From Alistipes sp. (GTDB taxonomy: Bacteria > Bacteroidota > Bacteroidia > Bacteroidales > Rikenellaceae), in NCBI GenBank assembly GCA_017536555.1, contig JAFXHE010000008.1, forward strand, positions 62,001 to 126,000: a stretch of 64,000 nt of DNA. Reading direction: 5' to 3'. How positions within the stretch are numbered: the stretch's first letter is position 1; every line of letters begins with the position of its first letter. A program made the position numbers and the translations under genes. Below are positions 42,212 to 51,538 of the stretch, one piece after another. The notes beneath the pieces were generated by a model that searched no databases, was not told the DNA's origin, and was given only the letters and a program-made list of their open reading frames with translations.

Positions 42212-44296
42212 ATGAGACATAGAATTACATCAATACTCTCAACAGCCATTGTGCTACTCTTCGTGGCGGCACTCTTCACAAAGTGTGCTACGACAATGGT
42301 GCCAGAAGGTGGCCCTAAAGATACGTTGCCCCCAGTGATTGTGGCAATGTCTCCCAATAATTTTACCACGATGGTCGACACGTTGCACCCGCCGAAGATT
42401 TATGTCGAGTTCAATGAGTATGTGCAGATAAAAGACCAACACAAGGAGCTATACACATCACCACAGATGAAGAAGAAGCCCTCGGTGGTGCGTCGTGGCA
42501 AGGGTATTGTCGTAACCATCAAGGATACGTTGCGCCCAAACACAACCTATGCCATCAACTTTGGCTCGGCAATCCAGGACAACAACGAGTCTAACCCGTT
42601 GCACGCTATGCGCTATGTATTCTCGACTGGCGCAGAGATTGACTCAATGTATATGTCGGGCTACACCGCCGACTCATATAAGGCAGACTCTGTGAGCAAG
42701 TCGTTTATATGGTTCTACATAGCCGACTCGGTGGAGACTCCCAAAGATTGGGACTCAACGATGTTTAAGCATAAGCCCCACGTCATTGCGCGTGCCGAGA
42801 AGAATGGTATCTTCATAGCACAAAACCTCAAGCCCGTGCGCTACCGCATATATGCATTTGAGGACACCAACGACAATATGGAGTATGAGCCCTCGGTGGA
42901 TCAGATTGGCTTCCTTGACAGCACCTACAACCCTATGGAGATGCCTGGCTTCAACATCTGGTACGACTCGTTGCGCCACTACCCCTCGGCAGAGCCACAG
43001 CTCTACTTCCGAATGTTTACAGATCGTCGCTTTACGCGTCAAACCCTCTCGGCACAGGAGCGTCCGTCACAGCATAAGGCGATGCTATATTTCGGCTCGG
43101 CAAACCCCAATGTCACAAAGATTGAGTTCGACTCAATACCCTCCGACAAGGTTATATACGACCCGCAGACCATTGGCAAGGATACCGTTGCTCTATGGTT
43201 TGATATGCCCTCGGAGGAGCTGCCAGACACTATCAAGGGTAATATCACCTTCTTCAAGCACGACTCTATAAACAACCTTGTGGAGACTACCGAGAAGTTG
43301 CGTCTCGCGTGGGTAAAGACCGAGAGCAAGGATGAGATAAAGGAGCGCGAGAAGCAGGAGAAAGAGCGCGAAAGAGCCGAAAAGGCGGGCGAGATATATG
43401 AAGAGCCAAAGGTGGAAAACCCCTTCAAGGTGACGATGAACACCTCTGGCGAGCTTAACAAGGATAAGAATATTGATATGGAGTTTGAGTATCCGTTGAC
43501 AAAGTTCGACTCAACGCAGATAACACTCAACATCATAAAGGAAAAGGAGGAGCCACGCGCCGTGAAGTTCCATATCGTGAAGGATACTGCCAACATACGC
43601 AAGTATCAGATACGTGCAAACTGGGAGGCGACACAGAAGTATGAGCTGCTGATACCTGCTGGTGTCTTCAGCAACGTGGCGCAAGAGCAGAACGATACAC
43701 TTAAGTACTCATATACTGGCTCCGACCCCAATAAGTATGCTATCGTCAAGGTCAATGTTCGCAACGGACGTCCCAGGGCGCACTACATCTTACAGCTTAC
43801 GGACAAGAGTGGCAAGACGCAGAAGGAGATTTTCAATGCCACAAATGGCTCATACGTATTTGAGTACGTCTCTGCGGGCGAGGCTATGTTGCGCGTAGTG
43901 GAGGATATAAACGCCAATGGCAAGTGGGACACAGGCGATATGGTGCTTATGCGCCAGCCAGAGCGTACCGAGATATACAAGAACGAGAACGACGAGGAGC
44001 TCTTCACGACCAAGGAGAATTGGGAGTTTGAGTTAGATGTGGATATGAACAAGCTCTTCGCTCCTATAACTATGGAGTCGGTTGTCAAGATGCTCAATGA
44101 CCGCGAGGATGCGCGCCTCAAGAAACTTGCCGAGGAGATGGAGAAGAAACGTATCGAGGATGCCAAGAAGAAGAATAACCAGCAGGGCGGTGGCTTCGGC
44201 TTCGGTGGTCTTGGTGGAATGGGCGGCGGTATGAATGGTATGGGCGGCGGCATGAACGGTATGGGTGGCAGCGGCTCTGGAAACTTCGCACGTTAA
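42212..44296 (+). CDS. Ig-like (SbsA-type) domain lipoprotein with Gly/Met-rich tail
   Basis: A 694-aa exported protein. The signal peptide ends near LFTKC and is followed by VPEGGPKDTLPPVIV, the N-terminus of a Bacteroidota group with a bacterial Ig-like domain (about residues 35-135). Lipidation of that Cys is plausible, although Lys at -1 is unusual. A large middle region of unclear fold includes a charged coil (about 365-395, rich in Lys and Glu) and a later beta-rich domain (about 500-570). The tail is basic and helical, then Gly/Met-rich (repeats of GGMNGMG). Role unknown; envelope location is inferred. Confidence 0.75.
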   Translation: MRHRITSILSTAIVLLFVAALFTKCATTMVPEGGPKDTLPPVIVAMSPNNFTTMVDTLHPPKIYVEFNEYVQIKDQHKELYTSPQMKKKPSVVRRGKGIVVTIKDTLRPNTTYAINFGSAIQDNNESNPLHAMRYVFSTGAEIDSMYMSGYTADSYKADSVSKSFIWFYIADSVETPKDWDSTMFKHKPHVIARAEKNGIFIAQNLKPVRYRIYAFEDTNDNMEYEPSVDQIGFLDSTYNPMEMPGFNIWYDSLRHYPSAEPQLYFRMFTDRRFTRQTLSAQERPSQHKAMLYFGSANPNVTKIEFDSIPSDKVIYDPQTIGKDTVALWFDMPSEELPDTIKGNITFFKHDSINNLVETTEKLRLAWVKTESKDEIKEREKQEKERERAEKAGEIYEEPKVENPFKVTMNTSGELNKDKNIDMEFEYPLTKFDSTQITLNIIKEKEEPRAVKFHIVKDTANIRKYQIRANWEATQKYELLIPAGVFSNVAQEQNDTLKYSYTGSDPNKYAIVKVNVRNGRPRAHYILQLTDKSGKTQKEIFNATNGSYVFEYVSAGEAMLRVVEDINANGKWDTGDMVLMRQPERTEIYKNENDEELFTTKENWEFELDVDMNKLFAPITMESVVKMLNDREDARLKKLAEEMEKKRIEDAKKKNNQQGGGFGFGGLGGMGGGMNGMGGGMNGMGGSGSGNFAR

Positions 44297-44333
44297 GCAC
44301 CAAATAGTAGAACTACACTAACGAATAATAAGG

Positions 44334-45263
44334 ATGATACGAGTGAGACATATACGCAATATAGTTGTGGCAATGACACTTATCGTTGCCGCTATGCTAC
44401 ACAGTCATAGCGCAACAGCACAACACACACTCTCGCTCATAGGCGGTGCTGGTGCCTCCTATGCACGCTTCTACCCTACCGAGGAGATAAAGATGTTGTG
44501 GCTGAAGCAGGGTGGAGAGATTATAGACTGCCCAAGACCGCTGATGCACGGTGGCATATCGTGGCGTTATTATAGCCCAAAGCCCCGTTTCGTAGGTGCT
44601 GTGGGCATTGACCTGGAGTATATGGAGCGTGGCTACAAGATGGGCTACGCATATACCTCGGAGTATGTTGGCGAGGGTGACAACAGACACGAGATACGCC
44701 ACTATAGATACTATACGCGCTACGTAAACTCTGTGATGTTACCCTTCGTGTGGCAGCCCCACGTCTACGTGGCTAAAAACAAGCTGCGCATATTCATAGA
44801 TGCGGCATTTGTGCTATCATACAACATATCATCACGTTACGAGTATGAGAACAACGCATACCCCGCAGGTAAGTATGAGTGGAAGGTGCCGCGCGACAAC
44901 CGCTTTGGCTATGGTCTGGCTGGTGGCGCAGGCTTTGCGGTACTGCTCAAGCAGGTGGAGATAGGTGTGCGCGCGAGATACTACTTTGGATACTCCGACA
45001 TCCTTAAAAATCGCAATAAATACTACTCTGGTACAACCGACGGACGTGAAAACCCATTCTACTACTCGCCACTACGCTCGCCTATAGACAACCTAACATT
45101 CTCATTGAGCATTGGTTGGCGATTTAACAAGGAGGGCTTCGAAGAGTGGAAGATACGCAAGAAGCGCGAGAAGGCTCTCGACGAGTTTAACTTCAGCGGT
45201 GCCACCAACTCTGGCAATAGCTCTGCGCCCAGAGGTGGAACACGTATGCAGACACGCCAATAA
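44334..45263 (+). CDS. Outer-membrane beta-barrel protein (PorT-like)
   Basis: A 309-aa protein with a signal peptide (to about residue 29, ending SATAQ). The rest is rich in alternating aromatic strands such as GISWRYYSPKPRFVGAVGID and YGLAGGAGFAVLLKQVEIGV, which fits an 8- to 10-stranded outer-membrane barrel of the PorT/OmpA-like group. A basic, Ser/Gly-rich tail follows the barrel. It lies 37 bp after the Ig-like gene. Confidence 0.72.
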   Translation: MIRVRHIRNIVVAMTLIVAAMLHSHSATAQHTLSLIGGAGASYARFYPTEEIKMLWLKQGGEIIDCPRPLMHGGISWRYYSPKPRFVGAVGIDLEYMERGYKMGYAYTSEYVGEGDNRHEIRHYRYYTRYVNSVMLPFVWQPHVYVAKNKLRIFIDAAFVLSYNISSRYEYENNAYPAGKYEWKVPRDNRFGYGLAGGAGFAVLLKQVEIGVRARYYFGYSDILKNRNKYYSGTTDGRENPFYYSPLRSPIDNLTFSLSIGWRFNKEGFEEWKIRKKREKALDEFNFSGATNSGNSSAPRGGTRMQTRQ

Positions 45264-45313
45264 TGCGTAATACCCCAAACAAAAGCTATAAATAACGAAA
45301 CAACTTTAGATAT

Positions 45314-45652
45314 ATGGATTCTACAAGACAACAAAAGATTGCACGACAGCTTCAGCGCGACATCGCCGAGATACTCCAAAAGGAGCTTGCCGACACTATC
45401 AGAGGCTCGTTAGTTACTGTTACCGCAGTGCGCGTATCTCCCGACCTCGCCTATGCCAAGACATACATCAGTATCTTCCCCTTTGAACGCAGTTCGGCAC
45501 TGCTTGAGGCGATAAAGGAGAAGGGGTGGTTGGTACGCAAACTTCTGGGCGCACGTATCCGCAACCAGCTTAAGATTGTTCCCGAGTTGGAGTTCTTCCT
45601 TGATGACTCGTTGGAGTATATCGAGAATATCGACAACCTACTCAACAAGTAG
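45314..45652 (+). CDS. rbfA: Ribosome-binding factor A
   Basis: A 112-aa single-KH-domain protein that helps mature the 5' end of 16S rRNA on the 30S subunit. The pattern RQQKIARQLQRDIAEILQKE, VRVSPDLAYAKTYISIFP and LKIVPELEFFLDDSLEY matches RbfA along its whole length. The permease gene follows after 33 bp. Confidence 0.92.
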   Translation: MDSTRQQKIARQLQRDIAEILQKELADTIRGSLVTVTAVRVSPDLAYAKTYISIFPFERSSALLEAIKEKGWLVRKLLGARIRNQLKIVPELEFFLDDSLEYIENIDNLLNK

Positions 45653-45685
45653 TCGGCACAGAGTCTGTAAAACACGCTGTTAGGT

Positions 45686-46888
45686 ATGTTGTGGTCACAC
45701 ATAGCACGTCGCTATATGTTTTCACCGAAGTCACACTCGGTGATAAACATCATTGCCTCTGTGAGTGTCGTGGCGGTAGCTATACCTACGGCTGCGGCAA
45801 TTATACTGCTCGCCATATTTAATGGTCTCATCGACACCATCGACGACATATACTCTGCCGTAGATGCCGACATTGAGGTTATCGCCTCACGCGGACAGAC
45901 CTTCGACAAGACAACACTCTCTCTCGACGACATATTGGCGTGTGAAGGTGTTGATGAGGCGGCTCCCTACATTGAGCAAAACGTGATGATAGCCTCGGCA
46001 GGGCATCGCGCAACGGTTATGCTGCGAGGCATCGACTCGACATACTGCCACGTACTGCCCATCGGAGATTTTATAGCGCGTGGCGATATAGAGTCGGTGG
46101 CAAGGGGTGGCATAGTGCTTGGTCTCACTGCTGCCTCAACCATCAGCGCATATAGCATCGACACAGATATCGACCTATATGCCCTCAACCGCAAGCAGAT
46201 ATCGACACTTCTGCCTACGAGCGGTGTATCGCGCCACAATACGACATTGGGAGGCATAGTCTCGACAAATGATGATATTGATGCTACGTTGGCTCTATAC
46301 GACCTTGAGCGTGCGCAACAGCTACTAAACTACAAGAATCGCCTTTCGGGAATAGCTGTAAAGGTGAGCGAGTATGCCAACATTGCAGCAACAGAGCGAG
46401 CATTGCAAGAGCTTGTGGGCGATGAGTTTGAGGTGCGCACACGCGACGAGAAGAATGACTCGATAAACAAGATTATGCGTATGGAGCGATATATGATATT
46501 CTTGCTCGGCGCACTGATAGCCATCGTTGCTATGCTTTCGATAGTAGGCTCTGTGATAATGCTCATCACAGACAAGCAGCGCGATATCAACACACTACGC
46601 GCAATGGGAGGTAGTAGACGCTTTATACGCAACATCTTCGTTGGCGAGGGCGCGCTACTCACGATGCTGGGGGCTGTAATAGGCGTGCTTATAGGCGTTG
46701 CCTTCTGCCTCGGACAGCAATACTTCGGATGGATAAAGATGCCAGGGCACTCTATATTGGATAGTTTCCCCATAGAGTTGCGCCTAACAGATACACTACT
46801 CGTGGCAGTGACATATATGGCTATCGGCTGCATCATAGCCCGCGTCACTGTGGCTGCCACATTCAAAAAACAGAGAAAACTGCTATGA
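45686..46888 (+). CDS. FtsX-like/LolC-E type permease
   Basis: A 400-aa inner-membrane protein of the lipoprotein-releasing (LolC/E) and MacB permease fold. A first helix (about residues 20-48) follows IARRYMFSPKSHSVINII, the usual start of LolE-like proteins. A periplasmic domain spans about 50-260, and three helices follow at about 272-300, 315-340 and 370-390. No partner ATPase is adjacent, so its transport role is incomplete in this window. It overlaps the DUF4296 gene by 4 bp (ATGA). Confidence 0.88.
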   Translation: MLWSHIARRYMFSPKSHSVINIIASVSVVAVAIPTAAAIILLAIFNGLIDTIDDIYSAVDADIEVIASRGQTFDKTTLSLDDILACEGVDEAAPYIEQNVMIASAGHRATVMLRGIDSTYCHVLPIGDFIARGDIESVARGGIVLGLTAASTISAYSIDTDIDLYALNRKQISTLLPTSGVSRHNTTLGGIVSTNDDIDATLALYDLERAQQLLNYKNRLSGIAVKVSEYANIAATERALQELVGDEFEVRTRDEKNDSINKIMRMERYMIFLLGALIAIVAMLSIVGSVIMLITDKQRDINTLRAMGGSRRFIRNIFVGEGALLTMLGAVIGVLIGVAFCLGQQYFGWIKMPGHSILDSFPIELRLTDTLLVAVTYMAIGCIIARVTVAATFKKQRKLL

Positions 46889-47793
46889 AACGACTAAACT
46901 ACATACTCTATCTATGCCTCGCCATAGTGTCACTCCTTACTACATCGTGCAAGGGGCCCAAGGCTATTCCCGATGCTGACCTTGTCAACATCTTCCACGA
47001 CGCATTTGTCATAAATGCCTATATTGAGGATAGTGGGATGCAGAGCGACTCTACAAAGGTCTACGAGCCAATTCTTGAACGCTACGGCTACACCGTAGAT
47101 GACCTGCACTATACCATAAAGACCTTCTCGGAGCGTAAGAGTGCTATGCTCAGCGACATTGTGACAGTTGTTAGTGAAAGGCTCAACGACGAGTATAAGG
47201 AGCAATCCTATAAGGTGATGATTCTCGACACTATTGACCGTGTGGCACAGCGCGCCTTCACGCGAGTAATTGCGGGCGACACGCTTATACGCGCCAACAA
47301 GCTCAAGGATAGCTCGAAGTTGCGCGTGCGCATAAATGACCTTGTCCCAGGCGACTACACCGTAAAGTTTGACTACCTTATCGACTCATTGGACGAAAAT
47401 CGTAACTCACGCGTGGAGGTCTACCTTGTAACAAATGACTCTATGAAGGTGATGCGCCATACCACGATGCTCGCACGCCACCGCGAGAGCAAGTATTCGC
47501 GCTCGTTCAAGGTCGACACATCGCACTGTGCACTATATGTCAATATGTTCTACCACCCGCAGGGCGAGGAGTCTAAACTACCCGATGTGCGTATTAGAGA
47601 CTTTGAGATTGAGCGAGTGCTGCCAGCAGATGTTGCCGTAGACAGCCTATACCAGCAGCAGCTGAATGTGCGTCTGTTCAACCACCAGCTGATGACATCA
47701 TTCACAGGCGACACTATACATATTGAGCTTGTTGACCCAAAAAAAGATACGACAGATGAGCCGCAAGATAGCATCGCATTACGCGCTAATTGA
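46885..47793 (+). CDS. DUF4296-domain lipoprotein
   Basis: A 302-aa protein. The N-terminal signal ends in the lipobox TTSC (Cys22). The DUF4296 region covers about residues 28-115 (IPDADLVNIFHDAFVINAYI, then LERYGYTVDDLHYTIK). The remaining part (about 130-300) is beta-rich and unrecognised. DUF4296 proteins are common next to LolE-like permeases in this phylum, which fits the 4-bp overlap here; the function is unknown. The end overlaps the amidohydrolase gene by 38 bp in a different frame. Confidence 0.78.
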   Translation: MKRLNYILYLCLAIVSLLTTSCKGPKAIPDADLVNIFHDAFVINAYIEDSGMQSDSTKVYEPILERYGYTVDDLHYTIKTFSERKSAMLSDIVTVVSERLNDEYKEQSYKVMILDTIDRVAQRAFTRVIAGDTLIRANKLKDSSKLRVRINDLVPGDYTVKFDYLIDSLDENRNSRVEVYLVTNDSMKVMRHTTMLARHRESKYSRSFKVDTSHCALYVNMFYHPQGEESKLPDVRIRDFEIERVLPADVAVDSLYQQQLNVRLFNHQLMTSFTGDTIHIELVDPKKDTTDEPQDSIALRAN

Positions 47794-48892
47794 TGAAGAG
47801 CTGCAACCTAACATCATTATTGAGGTTGACGACAATGGCACAATAACAGCTATCGACCACGCCGTAGAGATTGATAATCGTGCGGGCGTGGAGTTTTATC
47901 CAGGGATACTTATCCCAGGCTTGGTCAATGCCCACTGCCACCTTGAATTGAGCTATCTACACCACGCCATAGCAGAGCAGACAGGCTTTGCGGGCTTTGC
48001 ACGCGCCATAGGTCAGGTGCGCGGCAACTACACATTAGAGGAGCGTCTGCGTGCAGCAAGCAGTGCCGATGCAACAATGTGGAGTGAGGGTGTGGCAGCT
48101 GTTGCCGACATCGCTAATGACAGCCTCACACTGCCTATTAAGGGGCAATCGAAGATTGCTTATCACACGCTGTTTGAGGTATTTGGGCTTGCCACACGCT
48201 CCACCGACGAGCACCATCGCATGGCGGAGCAGAGCACTACGTCCGCCTCTGTTACGCCACACTCAACATACTCGTTGCAAGATGGCATCTTCCGCCAGAT
48301 ATGCCAAACGGGCGATGCGCCACTCTCAATACACTTTTTGGAGTCTGACGATGAGCTGGAGCTGTACCACCACCGCGGCTCACTGCACGAGTGGTATGAG
48401 AGGATGGGATGGAGCTGCGACTTTTTGCACTACGGCACACCCTCCAAGCGCATCATAGAGAGCGTTCCTGCAACACGTCGTGTGATGCTTATACATAACT
48501 GCAAAGCAACACGCGAAGATATAGCGATGATGGATGCCCACTTTCGGAGCGGTGTTACGTGGGTTGTATGCCCCGAGTCGAACAGATATATCTCTGGTAG
48601 CCATCCTCCAATAGAGCTACTGCGCTCGATGGGTTGCAATATCGCCATAGGCACAGACTCGTTAGCCTCGGCAAGGTCGCTGTCGATGCTCGATAATATG
48701 CGACTTATTGAGGGCGTTCCGCTTGCAGAGCTGCTTACGTGGGCGACACTCGGTGGTGCGAGGGCTCTCGGTATGGAGCATACACTCGGCAGCTTCGCTG
48801 TTGGCAAACGCCCAGGTGTAGTGCTTATAGAGGGGGCAGACCTACACACACTGTCACTCCTTGCATCTACCACAACCCGACGTATATTATAA
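47756..48892 (+). CDS. Amidohydrolase, possible aminodeoxyfutalosine deaminase
   Basis: A 378-aa metal-dependent deaminase of the amidohydrolase superfamily. The first metal motif is NAHCHLELS (HxH), with others in SVTPHSTY, IHFLES, HNC, and the aspartate in GTDSLAS. HLELS resembles the aminodeoxyfutalosine/adenosine-type deaminases of the futalosine menaquinone route, whose MqnC is encoded 10 kb downstream, so that role is possible but unproven. ATG 47756 is chosen over an upstream TTG; this start overlaps the DUF4296 gene by 38 bp. Confidence 0.7.
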   Translation: MSRKIASHYALIDEELQPNIIIEVDDNGTITAIDHAVEIDNRAGVEFYPGILIPGLVNAHCHLELSYLHHAIAEQTGFAGFARAIGQVRGNYTLEERLRAASSADATMWSEGVAAVADIANDSLTLPIKGQSKIAYHTLFEVFGLATRSTDEHHRMAEQSTTSASVTPHSTYSLQDGIFRQICQTGDAPLSIHFLESDDELELYHHRGSLHEWYERMGWSCDFLHYGTPSKRIIESVPATRRVMLIHNCKATREDIAMMDAHFRSGVTWVVCPESNRYISGSHPPIELLRSMGCNIAIGTDSLASARSLSMLDNMRLIEGVPLAELLTWATLGGARALGMEHTLGSFAVGKRPGVVLIEGADLHTLSLLASTTTRRIL

Positions 48893-48929
48893 ATTATAGG
48901 TTACTCCCCTACTAACCCGATAATACCCA

Positions 48930-49787
48930 ATGTACGACAAACAGATAAACCATAACAATCGTACCGCATTTATCATAGCTGTAGACTGCTCTACATCTAT
49001 GCGCGAGATGATAACATTCAACTCGCAGTATATGAGCAAGGCTGATGCCGTAGCTCTGGTATGCAACTATATGATAGACGAGCTTATGTCACGTGCAACA
49101 CGCAGTGAGGGCGTGCGCGACTACTACGACATAGCCGTCATAGGCTACTCGGGCGAGGGCGTACGCTCGCTACTACCCTCTGCCGAGAGCGGTTTTATCT
49201 CCATACGCAACCTCGCACATTTCAAACCCGAGCCAGAGCAGTATAGCTACACGCTATGTGCGCCAAATACACCCAATACGTCAGTGTCGATAACGCTCCA
49301 TCCGTGGATCAAGGCTACCGCCGTAGGCTCTACACCTATGTATGAGGCTCTCATCTACATCCTAGAGATGGTCGAGAAGTGGTGCAACAACCGTGATAAC
49401 CACAACAGCTTCCCGCCAATGGTCTTTAACATCACCGATGGCGAGTGCTCGGACGGCAGCAGCGAGGATCTTATACGCGAGGCAGAGCGCATAACCGAGC
49501 TAAAGACCACCAATGGCAACGTGCTTCTTATGAATATCCACCTCTCGACATATCAGTCAGAGAGGTGCGAGGCGATGCCGTCGAACTACCGCTTCACGAC
49601 ACAATGCCCCTACAAGAGCACACTCTTACATATGTCGAGCATCCTGCCACAAAATATGGAGCCACTTATCGCCGAGCTTATAGGCTCGCGCTTCGATGGG
49701 CCATATCGCTGCGTGGCATTTAACGCCTCGATGAATGAGTTGCTGATGATTCTCAACATCGGCTCACACAGCATAAGCGACCAATGA
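48930..49787 (+). CDS. TerY-like von Willebrand factor A protein
   Basis: A 285-aa cytoplasmic-looking protein with no signal peptide. The VWA fold begins IIAVDCSTSMREM, giving the metal-ion site DxSxS (about residues 18-22); the matching Thr is in AVGSTPMYEAL, and the third-loop acidic residues in NITDGECSDGS. VWA proteins of the TerY type pair with kinases and phosphatases. It sits alone with the following WG-repeat protein gene (10-bp gap). Confidence 0.82.
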   Translation: MYDKQINHNNRTAFIIAVDCSTSMREMITFNSQYMSKADAVALVCNYMIDELMSRATRSEGVRDYYDIAVIGYSGEGVRSLLPSAESGFISIRNLAHFKPEPEQYSYTLCAPNTPNTSVSITLHPWIKATAVGSTPMYEALIYILEMVEKWCNNRDNHNSFPPMVFNITDGECSDGSSEDLIREAERITELKTTNGNVLLMNIHLSTYQSERCEAMPSNYRFTTQCPYKSTLLHMSSILPQNMEPLIAELIGSRFDGPYRCVAFNASMNELLMILNIGSHSISDQ

Positions 49788-49797
49788 TATATACGCT

Positions 49798-50736
49798 ATG
49801 GACATCTGTTCGATGGTCGCATTTCGAGAGGCTCTAAAGGAGCCAGCGACGAGCTTCAGCAAACTAAATATTGACCGTATCTACCCAGAGACAATACATC
49901 GCACAACCCACTTTGCGGAGTGTCGAGCTGTGGTCGATAGCGAAGAGGTCTATATGCACGTGCCTATAACGCCACACTCGGCGACGCTTGCCGACAATGC
50001 AAATAGAGCCCTCTTCGATATGCGCAATGACTCTATGACGCACTTTGAGTTGCGACACCGCGAGATGCTATGCGACAAGTTAACAGGTAGCAGGTGTAGC
50101 ATATTAGTTGAACGACTGCCACAACAAGGAGTACCACTATGTGAGGCTATATACTCGCGTGACCGCGACTCACTGATACGTGGCTGCATAGCCCTCGATA
50201 GGCTACTATCAATGTATAACATAAGCCTTAACAACCTCACGGCAAGGAGCATCATCGTGGATAACAACGGTGTATGGCACCCTATACGTCAATATTATGC
50301 CACATCAGGATATGGCAATGATGCCCGAGCCTTTGCACGCCTCAAGGAGCGCATAGAGTGCGATGCCACACACTTTAGCAACTGCCTTCACGACACAGAG
50401 CAGACATATACAACGCAACGACGCACGCCACTTGCAGATAATCGTCGTCGCGTGGTGACATCGCGCGGCGTAGGCTACGAGGACTGCAATGGCAAATTGG
50501 TTATTGAGGATAGGTATATGTGGGCGAGCGACTTTGCCGAGGGACGTGCCACAGTAAAGTGCCACAACAATAAGATGGGCGTTATCGACAAGAGTGGAAA
50601 CGAGATTATACCGCCCATCTACGACTTCGTAGAGTATATCGTGGATGACGGCAGCGTATGGGTGAACCACGATGGTAGATGTGCTACGTTTGACTATATG
50701 GGTAACATCATCTATGAGTGGCGTAGCATTGAGTAG
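49798..50736 (+). CDS. Degenerate kinase-like protein fused to WG repeats
   Basis: A 312-aa cytoplasmic-looking protein. Residues about 100-175 resemble the hinge and catalytic loop of a Ser/Thr kinase: CSILVERLPQQGVPLCEAI, then ISLNNLTARSIIVDNNG, where an active kinase would have HRDLK..NI. The catalytic Asp and the DFG motif are absent (HPIRQY follows), so it would be a pseudokinase. Residues about 225-312 hold WG-type repeats (GYEDCNGKLVIEDRYMWASD, then MGVIDKSGNEIIPPIYDF). The kinase resemblance is a judgement by eye. Partner gene upstream is the VWA protein. Confidence 0.6.
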   Translation: MDICSMVAFREALKEPATSFSKLNIDRIYPETIHRTTHFAECRAVVDSEEVYMHVPITPHSATLADNANRALFDMRNDSMTHFELRHREMLCDKLTGSRCSILVERLPQQGVPLCEAIYSRDRDSLIRGCIALDRLLSMYNISLNNLTARSIIVDNNGVWHPIRQYYATSGYGNDARAFARLKERIECDATHFSNCLHDTEQTYTTQRRTPLADNRRRVVTSRGVGYEDCNGKLVIEDRYMWASDFAEGRATVKCHNNKMGVIDKSGNEIIPPIYDFVEYIVDDGSVWVNHDGRCATFDYMGNIIYEWRSIE

Positions 50737-50747
50737 GTAGGTATCTT

Positions 50748-50763
50748 AAAAAAAAGGGGGGGG
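50748..50763 (+). repeat. A8-G8 homopolymer tract
   Basis: Eight A residues (50748-50755) followed by eight G residues (50756-50763), 11 bp after the WG-protein stop codon, in the gap between convergent genes. Long G runs can slip during replication; in this position slippage would change no reading frame. Confidence 0.6.
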
Positions 50764-50830
50764 AAGCGGCATAGTATTATAATAAAACTCTACCGCCCGC
50801 AATATAGACGTAATCTACTGATATATAGAA

Positions 50831-51490
50831 CTAATTTCGCTCAATAGACGAGCCTCCCGAGGTCTTAAAATCCTTAATAATAGGCTCCCCCTTATACTCT
50901 ACCTCCGAGCCGCCCGTGGCTGACACCTCTAAACCCTTCACGGCATATACACTCAAGTCGCTACCGCCAGAGACAGCCGCCGAGACGTGCTGTGCCTCAA
51001 GCTCCTCAAGGTCGACATCAGAGCCTCCAGACACAGAGACAGCAACACCATTGCAACGACCTTTAAGCGTAACCTCCGAACCACCCGAAGCTGCGATAGC
51101 AATATCGTCTGTCGTGTCTATCAGGTCGAAGCTCTCAATCTCCGAGCCACCCGACACAGCAAAGCTACGAAAGAGTGCTGGCGAAAGACGCGCCTCAAGG
51201 GCGTCTACGTGGTAGGAATTGTTTTTTGTAAGACCAATGTGCAACGTGCCATCCTCAACATATACCTCGACATACTCCATAATATTTTGTGACGTAACAA
51301 CCTCTACAACACCGAGTTCTACGCTTGAGTCGAGGACAACATCAAAGCCCATTGAGACAGCTATCGCGGTGGCTGACGAGTCAAAATCACGACGCTCCAT
51401 AACCTCGACATCATCACCTATAACAACATTGAGATTACACGATACTGCCAGCACGGGCAGGCACAACAAAAAGAAGAAAATGCGTCTCAT
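50831..51490 (-). CDS. Head GIN (DUF2807) domain lipoprotein
   Basis: A 219-aa lipoprotein (lipobox LAVSC, Cys18). The rest is the DUF2807/head GIN domain, a short right-handed beta-helix: GGSEIES, ASGGSEVTL, VSGGSDVDLEEL, VSGGSDLSV and TGGSEVEYKG recur about every 20 residues. Such proteins are exported and of unknown function. The start is ATG 51490; the codon in frame just upstream is TTG, so a longer start is less likely. Confidence 0.85.
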   Translation of the reverse strand: MRRIFFFLLCLPVLAVSCNLNVVIGDDVEVMERRDFDSSATAIAVSMGFDVVLDSSVELGVVEVVTSQNIMEYVEVYVEDGTLHIGLTKNNSYHVDALEARLSPALFRSFAVSGGSEIESFDLIDTTDDIAIAASGGSEVTLKGRCNGVAVSVSGGSDVDLEELEAQHVSAAVSGGSDLSVYAVKGLEVSATGGSEVEYKGEPIIKDFKTSGGSSIERN

Positions 51491-51538
51491 ATCTATCAAA
51501 AGTTTATACTAAAAGTTATCGTAATTACTTTATTGCCA

